Positions 57,105 through 64,000 of a stretch of 64,000 nt of DNA are shown here, piece by piece. Numbering within the stretch: the stretch's first letter is position 1; every line of letters starts with the position of its first letter. The notes under the pieces were generated by a model. That model was not told where the DNA came from. It saw only the letters and a list, made by a program, of their open reading frames with translations, and ran no database searches. The DNA comes from Hemibagrus wyckioides (taxonomy: Eukaryota; Chordata; Actinopteri; Siluriformes; Bagridae), in assembly GCF_019097595.1 (NCBI RefSeq), contig NC_080716.1, positions 25,987,401 to 26,051,400 on the forward strand, read 5' to 3'. Position numbers and translations under genes: made by a program.

Positions 57105-57533
57105 GCAGATATTTACCAAGTCTGTGGCAATCCCAGGCAATATGGCATAACACACCTCAAAGAAGCAAAGAAGCTGAAAAACAATTTACCCCTGAGGGTC
57201 AAAATGGGCAGCCGAGTCATCCCACTGACAGAATTTCTATGGGACGTGTTAGACAGAAGCGACAATGCTAAGCAACTGTCAAGTGCTCTAGACCTACAAG
57301 AATGTCTGAAGAAGGCACTGGAAAATATGTCAAGTGATTTTCTACTGAAATTACTTAATTACGTGACTAAATGTTACGGCTGTTGCAAAAGCAAATCAAG
57401 CACTTTCAGGATTTTTCCTCCTCGCACTGCTTTGTCTGTTGTTGATTTGCACAACATTGGACCCAGACGTTCCTACTTTATCCTTACATATATTTTTTAT
57501 TTACTTACTGTAGTTACTTATAACTTGCTTTAA
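57105..57533 (+). CDS. Unrecognised open frame with poly(A) signal, possible exon or retrocopy
   Basis: An open frame continues for about 143 codons after ttctcctgcag, a good acceptor-like site at 57,098-57,108. It ends with TAA, followed by aataaa at 57,545, as a terminal exon would. The product contains YQVCGNPRQYGITHLKEAKK, then basic and leucine-rich stretches (VIPLTEFLWDVL, LQECLKKALENM) and a hydrophobic C-terminus (YFILTYIFYLLTVV). I do not recognise the family. No in-frame ATG opens it; the first internal Met is in VKMGSRVIP. It lies inside the receptor's second intron on the same strand, so it may be a nested gene's last exon, a processed fragment or chance. Confidence 0.3.
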   Translation, partial: ADIYQVCGNPRQYGITHLKEAKKLKNNLPLRVKMGSRVIPLTEFLWDVLDRSDNAKQLSSALDLQECLKKALENMSSDFLLKLLNYVTKCYGCCKSKSSTFRIFPPRTALSVVDLHNIGPRRSYFILTYIFYLLTVVTYNLL

Positions 57534-59114
57534 GACGAATAACTGAATAAAGCTGAGTTTTAAATGTTTTCGTTATTAAAAACTTGATATTTTTTAATGG
57601 AATCATGGGTCTGTCCACAAACTGAAAAGCAACAAACCGGGATTATCCATAATCATAACCATAACAAATATAGAAATATAAAACAAGGCACAGTGGCTTA
57701 TAATGCCATTTAATTACTATAATTATTAATTTATTATTAATAATATGATAATAATTTTAAAGATTAATTTAAAGATTTTTTTTCTCCTTGAGCCTACTCC
57801 ATTATCATTGCCCATAATCACGACGCTCCGCCCCCAGGATGTTAACTGGTCTGTAAAGCAGAGTGCATACAAAATGACTAACAGGAGGTTCATCCAATCA
57901 CTAACAAGCACTCCAGATAGGAAGACAGCTTTCCAAACCGGTTTTTTTTACCGACGTTTTGTTATGGCCACCTTGACAAGGTTATTTGTACAAACACACA
58001 ATTTTTTAAAAAAGTCACCAAATGCAACTTCCTGTAGCTTGTTAATACTCACCAGCTGTGTTAGCGGTTTGTTTCTGAAAAATGAAATAAAAACACTAGC
58101 CCTGTTTTTTAGGCTCTGTTTTTTCACTCGTGCATGCAGCTACAAAGAAAACCACTGAAATCCTCTGAAGTGCTTGATTTCAAATGATAATCTCTAAAGA
58201 GTCAGGCGGCAGAGACAGCTGTGTTTATTAAAATTATAAAAGCACAAACAAATCACAATATCCAGGTCAAAAAAACAGTCAAAGGGTAAGACAAACACTA
58301 ACAAACTAACAAACATTCAAAGAACAAGACTATGATCATCAAACAAGGAGGCTAACATTGATAAAAAAAACTAGCAAAATCCTAGCAAAGAAGTAGCAAA
58401 CTAGCATGTATAAAGACTTGATAAACAAAGCTGCTTATATAGCGTGTGGTGGGTTTGTGAAACTTGAGCATGGGAGTTGGAGTCCATGGTGGCCATGTTT
58501 GGAGGCATACTGTAGGTGCAATCTCAGACATGGTGACACCAAATTCGGGTTGACACGAGACAAAGACACAAACCTGTAGCTGTATACCCAACTGTTTGTG
58601 AGCTATGATACTCCAATATGAGAAAAGAAATTCATTAGTAATTAGTAGTCCACTGCCCCACAGTCTCATATCATGTTTTTAGGTGAAATGTTTAGCTTCC
58701 AAATTGCTATGAAAAAAATATGTAGAAGAACTTCTTCAGTTTCAGGCTTCTTTAGTTTAGTTTAGTTGTTTAGTTGTTCACCTGCTATGGTGGGGACAGA
58801 AGCAGAGTTCCTCATTCTCTTTGTACATTTGTTCATATAATTATGTGTATCAGTGAGTGTAAGTAGTGATCCGAGAGTTTGATTAGCTTGCTTGAGAGGG
58901 GGCGTGGCCAGTAAAGGGGGTGGCTAAAAGGGGGTGTGACTCAGATGTGGATTCTGGTAGCTCTCTAAGTAGATGTATTTCTTTGATTGTTAGATATTAA
59001 ATGGATAAAAATGTTTCTCAAAATAAATGGAAATGGACAGAAATGTAAATCCCCCTACTCATGACTGACGGAGTTGCTAATAAAGATTAAAAATGTAAGC
59101 ATTTCTACTATCAA

Positions 59115-59116
<2 letters not shown>

Positions 59117-59177
<61 letters not shown>

Positions 59178-59210
59178 CTTTATTCATCTCAAAGGGAAAT
59201 TCACAATATA
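59117..59210 (+). mobile_element. (GATA)n microsatellite joined to retroposon end
   Basis: GATA units (59,117-59,176) run straight into tactttattcatctcaaagg and gaaattcac, the standard end of a fish retroposon. Related ends are at 17,721 and 35,680. Confidence 0.8.
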
Positions 59211-59735
59211 TCAGTATAGAAATGCAGATGAACCAGATCCGGTGTGGACAGATTACAAACTTTATGTGATGCTCGAGGTTAAGGTTAAAGATAGAAGACC
59301 TGATGGAACTCTTGATAACTCTTGATTACAGTACAGGCAGACAATAGAAGAGCAAACCAGTTACAAGACGGGGGGGTAGGGGGCAGAGACAGGACTACCA
59401 CCTAAAAACAAAAGCACAAGACAAAAGAACAAGCCTACACAGCTCTCTCACACGTACTGAGAGGAGGGATTTCTGACCCTGAGTCCATGTTGGTTATTAA
59501 TAGAAAAATAAAAAACCTTTCCATTAAGTGCTCACTAATTTGGAATGTGTGTATCCGTGAGCTGTGTGTGTTTATAAGTGTGTCATGTTAATGTTATGTT
59601 AATGTAAGTGACCACCTACTGATCTAATGGACTGGTGTGGGAAGAATCTAAATACAGCGCTGAAATGTGACAAAAGGTTCAAAGCTGTCGTAGGAGCTTC
59701 GTCTGAGCCCGTGACCCAGACAAAGTCTGCTTTTG

Positions 59736-59737
<2 letters not shown>

Positions 59738-59813
<76 letters not shown>

Positions 59814-59820
59814 TACACAC
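59738..59820. repeat. (CT)n(CA)n microsatellite
   Basis: A CT run followed by a CA run. It produces Ser/Leu and Arg/Glu repeat frames on the two strands. Confidence 0.95.
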
Positions 59821-60740
59821 TTAACATCAGAACAGTAGATTTGAGCCACACAAGCGTAATCTTCAGCCTTTAATCTGGAAGTGCTCACTGTTTGATCTCA
59901 CACACTCTGCCTTTATGCGTTCCACTCTACTTCCAATTGTAGCTTCAATCAAAGCGGGCAAAGAGCATCCGAGAGCACTCAACAACACAGAAAAGAAACA
60001 CGCTGCATGACAGCATGCGGCACGCTGTTTTGTATTTTGTAATGTTAGTGCTGAGACAGAAAACCTGGTTAATGTGTGTAAATGAGGAACATAAAAGAAC
60101 AGCTCGCTGATCGTAAGTGGGAAACGGTCCGTCTGTCCGCTATTTAAAGGAACGTTATTCGTGCCAGATTTTTTTTTTTTTTTTTTTTTTTTAAATTTCA
60201 TGCAAGGAACTTGTACTGAGTTTCTGGGAAAGAAGTTAGTGAAGTGGATCATGAAGCAGGCTATAATGAAAAGGGCACTCAGGGGGGGAAAAAATCAAGT
60301 TCTGAAATACATGTAATCAGTGGTTTCCTAATATGTGAAAGACTGAGTACTAGCATGCATGCATTTCTCCAGCTTTCTCCAACTTTTTATTTCCAACAAA
60401 AATCAGAGCGTGTCTGTGGTGCAGGAGCAATGTGCATCCACCAGACACCCAGGCAGTAAAGCAAACAGGAAACAGACATGAAAGACATCTTGTGTTGATA
60501 AAATTACTAATGTTCATATTCCTGCCAAATATGGAGCCTTTGGTGAAGCGGGGGAACATTCTTCACATGCATCTTTTATGAAGCTGAATAAAACAATGAA
60601 GCAAATTTAAAGAAGAAATGTTTTATTCATGGAAATCCTGTTAGTTTTCAAAAAAAAAAAAAATTCATATTGTAGAAATGCTCCTGAGTTTGAGTCACTT
60701 TACATACTTAGATGCTGACTAATGTAAATATTGGATTGAA

Positions 60741-60745
<5 letters not shown>

Positions 60746-60789
<44 letters not shown>

Positions 60790-61004
60790 TATTATTAAAT
60801 TGTATTCATGATGAAATTGATTTCTGTCAATTCTAAATCAACTTTTAATTTCAATTATAAATTCAACAAATTTAGTGCAAATCAGTTGTTTCATATAATT
60901 GACCCAAAAGAAAGAGATTGAGATTAAATCCATAAGTTAAAACTGCTTTAGCCATTCAATGGTGACAAAATAAATTGAAGAGTTTGTGTGTGTGTGTGTG
61001 TGTG
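60746..61004. repeat. (TA)n and (GT)n microsatellites
   Basis: (TA)n at 60,746-60,783 and (GT)n at 60,985-61,004. A poly-T run lies upstream at 60,171-60,193. Confidence 0.92.
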
Positions 61005-61693
61005 AACTGATACTCTGCAGTGTCTGAGCTGCATTACTAGATTTTGTAAACGTCTTCATTTCATTTTGTTGTTTGTTCAGTGTGTTTTTGCTGTGTTCTC
61101 TGGGAGCGTTCCCTTTTATGGAGTTTTGTGCAAGAGAGAAATGCAAATGTGCCTAAAAACACTTAAATCATCATCTACACTCAAATATCAGCGAAACTTT
61201 GGGGAATTTTTTCGTTAGCTTGACCTAGGAAAAGATTTACACACACCTTGATAAATGAGGTCCTAACACATTTACTGCGTGTCAAACAGCTGAAATACCA
61301 TATTATTTCCCAGGACGTCTCAGTCGCCTCAGTCTATCAAAACACTGGGTTTGGGGAGCAGTATTCCCAGTTGGGTGATAAATCGTGTTGTTATCGAGGC
61401 TCAAATTCAAAACTCTACAGATCAGCAACTGGTTTATTACATCAGAGGTTCGGCAATTTAAGAGAATTCTTAGTATATCCATAAACTGTAATATGCAGAA
61501 GCACATAGTTGTGTTTAATGTGTTTCATAATAGTATAAAGAGTCTAAATATCACAAACATTTTGTGATTTCAGTAAGATTCCATCTGTGTATTTGGGTCA
61601 AAAATAATAATTGGAGTGTACTATGGTATTATTATTATTAGGTTGGCTTGGAAAAGCCAAGTGGAATTCCAAAATTACTATAATATACACATT

Positions 61694-61701
61694 TTTGACA
61701 T

Positions 61702-61795
<94 letters not shown>

Positions 61796-61796
61796 A
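61694..61796. repeat. (CTAT)n microsatellite
   Basis: About 25 uninterrupted CTAT units. A SerIleTyrLeu repeat frame results and is not a gene. Confidence 0.97.
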
Positions 61797-62815
61797 TTAT
61801 TTTAAAGAAGAATTACAACCACAGCATATTCGAGCTGATGTTGATTAACAATTACATTTCATAATAGCTATATATCTATCTATGCACCCATTGACCAACC
61901 CTCAAAACAAGTGGAAAGTCAAAATTCCCAAAACATGGACATGTGACATTTCAGCACAGTGTGGAGAACTGCGTGATGTGTATTCTATTCACCTTACGTG
62001 ACTTCACATGCACGGAGAACTGGGTTACATGTATTCTGGTGATCTCACAAGCACATATCTCCTTGCCACAAAAGTATCCACACCCCCCATCTGTCCACTC
62101 ACCTCCAAAAAGCCTCATGACTACTTGCTTCGTATAGCTGTAAACATAGATTTTCATATTTGAGTTTTGCTAGCTCGACTCTTCACACAGAAAAAACCTT
62201 ATGATGTTAAAGTCACAGGTTTTTATGCAAACACAGATGTTGCCCATCATCTCACATCTGTGGAATGTTTTATTGACATGAAGTGTCTTGTGAAACCTTT
62301 GGAAGTGATGAATCGATGAATGCCAAACATGTGTAACAGTGTTTATGATGAAATAGTCCCAGAGGATGACAGAATTGTGAAATTACTTTTGCCATAACTA
62401 GAGGTGGAGACTGAAATATTGGATTAATATGTACAGTACAGCACACTTTAACTGACTGACTTTGATATATAAATGTATTAGAAAGCCTTCTTCAGTTAAA
62501 GGTTCTATATAGTTCCACTTTACTTATTTTTTTTTTCAACGTGGATATGTCATTCATATTGTTACTTTTTGTTCCTTTTTCATTCTTGATTGATTTAATC
62601 TTACCATCATATGATCAGTAGACTGAATCTCATCCTCAGAACCTTGTTCTCTTGGGTACTTTTATAGAATGTGTAGATTTTGACTTTCTTTCTACTTTTT
62701 CTTTACTAACAAAAGGGAAACTCTTTTTTTTAATAGGATCTGCTTAGGACCTTTAAGGGTTCTTCTAGAGGGACAAACCAAATACGTACTACAGTAGATG
62801 GAGAGATATGATTAC
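61797..62815. other. Receptor intron 2, one MITE-like fragment
   Basis: Phrases aaggttctatatagttccac (62,499) and agggttcttctagagg (62,756) match the ends of the family at 45,221. Otherwise nothing is recognised. Confidence 0.45.
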
Positions 62816-62821
62816 AGTATG

Positions 62822-63150
62822 ATTACATTTACATTTCTGGCATTTGGCAGACGGCCTTTTCCAGAGCGACGTACAAAAGTGCTTTGAAGTCTCTATCAAT
62901 GAATACATTAACAGTGGTTCGCTAGGTTACAGACTTAGGATACCATCAGCCAAAAACTCTCTACTGTAGTGAGGAATTCTAGCACTTTTTTTAGAATAAA
63001 TACATAAAATAAACAGGGAAAATAAGTGCTAGTTTAAGTGTTACAGGAAGAGGTAGGTCTTCACCTGTTGTTTGAAGATGGTCAGTGATCGGACATCTGG
63101 AGGAAGTTTATTCCACCATCTTGGTGCCAGAACAGAGAAAAGGGGTTAAT
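62822..63150 (+). mobile_element. Dispersed fish repeat (catttggcagacggcctttt type)
   Basis: Starts acatttacatttctggcatt, continues through gtgctttgaagtctctatca and gagg-taggtcttcacctgtt, and ends ttccaccatcttggtgccag, then aacagagaaaagg. Its head resembles 27,342-27,420, but the body differs, so two related families may share a head. Confidence 0.7.
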
Positions 63151-63485
63151 TACTGTTTACTGGGGTCAATTGGTTAAATAATTGTTTTTAAAACTCTTTT
63201 TTTACCAGTACACTGCCGTTCCACTTATTGGAAATGGACTTATGTGACATTATTCAATCAGTATACACAAAAAAATGAGCTGTGAGTCTGATATAAAATG
63301 AGTCTCAGGACTCTGTTGGCTTTCAGTGTGAGATGTGAGAAACCTTACACAGAATTTTAGTGGTTGAAGATAAAATTTGAGCTGCCTGTGAACAAGCACT
63401 TGCAGCATCTCAGAGAGCAGAAATGGGTTTGATATCAACATTTACATTGAAACATGTGTGAACCATTTGTTTTTTTTTTTGTGTG

Positions 63486-63638
63486 GATCTTTTCTATGAA
63501 AATATTACTCTTAGTAGGCTAGGGAAAAACTGAAATATTTATGAAAACCTATAAATACTTAAAGCTCTGAATGTCTACTTTCATATGAGCTTCATATTAA
63601 TCACCACTGTGGAGTGGAATATGACAAAGACATGCAAT
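63486..63638 (-). repeat. Inverted repeat arm 2
   Basis: Partner of 53,714-53,860, in opposite orientation within receptor intron 2. Similarity is high but imperfect. It ends near gacaaagacat on one side and in a T-rich run on the other. Confidence 0.8.
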
Positions 63639-64000
63639 GCTGAACACGGACACAACAAAACAGGAGCAAATTCTTTTTATTTTTTGGCCTCCTGGAAAAA
63701 GAATTAAGTATGACATTTAATGTCATGTAACACCACATGGAAACAGTATAAAAATAGCCGCAGTTTTCACATAGTATGTCTGTACTTGGAGGCTATTTAT
63801 AGGTGGTAGTTCTCCAGTGGTTTTTCCATTCATTATATAGAGGGAGTTATATGGATACAGATGGACTACATTCAGAAAATGTCATAAGTTGATAAAATGA
63901 GTAAAGTTGAGCAAATGAACTCACAGCTCACTTGATAGACTATATTGGTGTAGCATGACATCAGTACTGGTATTGTTGCTGCCTCAAAGCAGAAAAGCAG

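Larger units (their letters stand above)
55012..59110. other. Receptor intron 2, otherwise unannotated
   Basis: Apart from the minisatellite at 56,100 and the open frame at 57,105, no exon is recognised. In particular, no frame encodes TM4-TM7 of the receptor. An AT-rich tract lies at 57,715-57,780. Confidence 0.5.

Noticed and set aside
59648..59888. Arg/Glu repeat frame
   Set aside because: It is the complement of a CT microsatellite.
1..64000. CRISPR arrays, bacterial operons or a novel defence system
   Set aside because: The sequence is vertebrate. The tandem repeats have no spacers, and no bacterial-type gene is present.

Overview
The window is vertebrate nuclear DNA, almost certainly from a teleost fish. 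The evidence is intron-rich genes with vertebrate splice signals, several Tc1-like DNA transposons with TA target sites, a tRNA-derived SINE, fish-type retroposon 3' tails and very dense microsatellites. An otophysan such as a catfish would fit, but the order is a guess. There is no operon, plasmid, phage or CRISPR structure.

Region 1 (about 1-26,900, minus strand): an OSBPL1A (ORP1) orthologue. I assembled 15 exons by eye from splice sites and reading phase. They join into one open frame of 457 codons: three ankyrin repeats, a PH domain, a helical linker and an FFAT motif, which is the N-terminal half of the long isoform ORP1L. A further exon (2,315-2,373) matches the start of the short isoform ORP1S. 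The lipid-binding ORD domain must lie before base 1. The introns carry a 33-bp minisatellite, a roughly 180-bp tandem repeat, two long degenerate tracts, a duplicated block around exon 15 and Tc1 relics.

Region 2 (about 26,900-43,800): intergenic, between divergent genes. It holds two nearly identical Tc1-like transposons in opposite orientation. One is dead (two nonsense codons) and lies inside a TA microsatellite; the other has an intact 343-residue DD34E transposase. It also has retroposon tails and a GC-rich foldback of about 725 bp.

Region 3 (43,837 to beyond 64,000, plus strand): exons 1 and 2 of a histamine H3/H4-type receptor (TM1 to TM3), separated by a 10.7-kb intron. The last large exon is not in the window. 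Introns hold relics, MITEs, minisatellites and one unrecognised open frame near 57.1-57.5 kb.

The most informative observation is the gene pair. In human, OSBPL1A lies divergently beside HRH4 with IMPACT between, while HRH3 lies beside OSBPL2. Here an H3-like receptor sits in the HRH4 position. I found no new molecular system.
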